A model generated the notes under the pieces. It did no database searches. It saw only the letters and a program-made list of their open reading frames with translations, and was not told the DNA's origin. Below, one piece after another: positions 6,172 through 6,193 of a DNA stretch of 6,193 bases. Location of the stretch: assembly GCA_003152975.1 (NCBI GenBank), contig PMBP01000377.1, forward strand, positions 7,802 through 13,994, given 5' to 3'. The stretch's first letter is position 1. Each line of letters opens with the position of its first letter. The stretch is from Phycisphaerales bacterium. Lineage in GTDB: Bacteria > Planctomycetota > Phycisphaerae > Sedimentisphaerales > Anaerohalosphaeraceae. The position numbers were made by a program, and so were the translations under genes.

Positions 6172-6193
6172 GGGACGGACGGCGTCCGCCCAA
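6172..6193. repeat. palindromic repeat cut by the right edge
   Basis: CGGAC (6176-6180) and GTCCG (6184-6188) form a 5-bp stem around GGC, inside a GGGACGGACGGCGTCCGCCC stretch. It resembles common interspersed sequences with a TGTAGGG...GTCCGCCC pattern and probably continues past the window. Bases 6142-6171 show nothing I can name. Confidence 0.5.

Overview
The window carries a four-gene minus-strand cluster of about 5.5 kb. It reads dxr (4499-5659), then rseP (2148-4334), then two GT-A fold family 2 glycosyltransferase genes (1191-2135 and 155-1150), and ends at an intrinsic terminator (113-146). It most resembles the chromosome of a planctomycete, probably class Phycisphaerae. That assignment rests on the fairly high GC content, the unusually long RseP with several PDZ-like modules, and a dockerin-type C-terminus of the style seen in Phycisphaerae secreted proteins (5941-6141, plus strand). 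It is inference, because the window has no rRNA or other clear phylogenetic marker.

Layout from right to left, the direction of transcription. From about 5700 to 6193 there is no intact gene. The stretch holds a run of different short palindromes (5723-5741, 5799-5840, 5863-5883, 5918-5937) and the C-terminal remnant of a dockerin-like protein, and it ends in another palindromic sequence. A well-formed sigma70-type promoter (TTGACC, 17 bp, GATACT with a TGTGN extension) sits directly against the dxr ATG, so the dxr message is predicted to be leaderless or nearly so. After dxr comes a 164-bp gap filled by two repeat types: a 7-bp tandem repeat (4467-4497) and a 25-bp-armed imperfect inverted repeat (4370-4457). 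rseP follows with a GGAG Shine-Dalgarno sequence. The first glycosyltransferase gene starts 12 nt after the rseP stop with its own GGGAG, and the second follows after 40 nt, also with GGGAG. The terminator hairpin begins 8 nt past the last stop codon.

How the genes fit together. Dxr makes MEP, the first committed intermediate of the non-mevalonate isoprenoid pathway, which supplies undecaprenyl carriers among other products. RseP is the membrane site-2 protease of envelope stress signalling. The two glycosyltransferases probably build or modify a cell-surface glycan. All four therefore plausibly serve the envelope. dxr next to rseP is a common bacterial arrangement (often uppS-cdsA-dxr-rseP). 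Here the upstream partners are absent and repeats plus a gene remnant take their place, which suggests a rearrangement border just upstream of dxr.

I did not find a convincing new defence or mobile system. The observations most worth following are the predicted leaderless dxr promoter, the mosaic of palindromic repeats, the regular structure of the dxr-rseP spacer repeat, and the expanded RseP.
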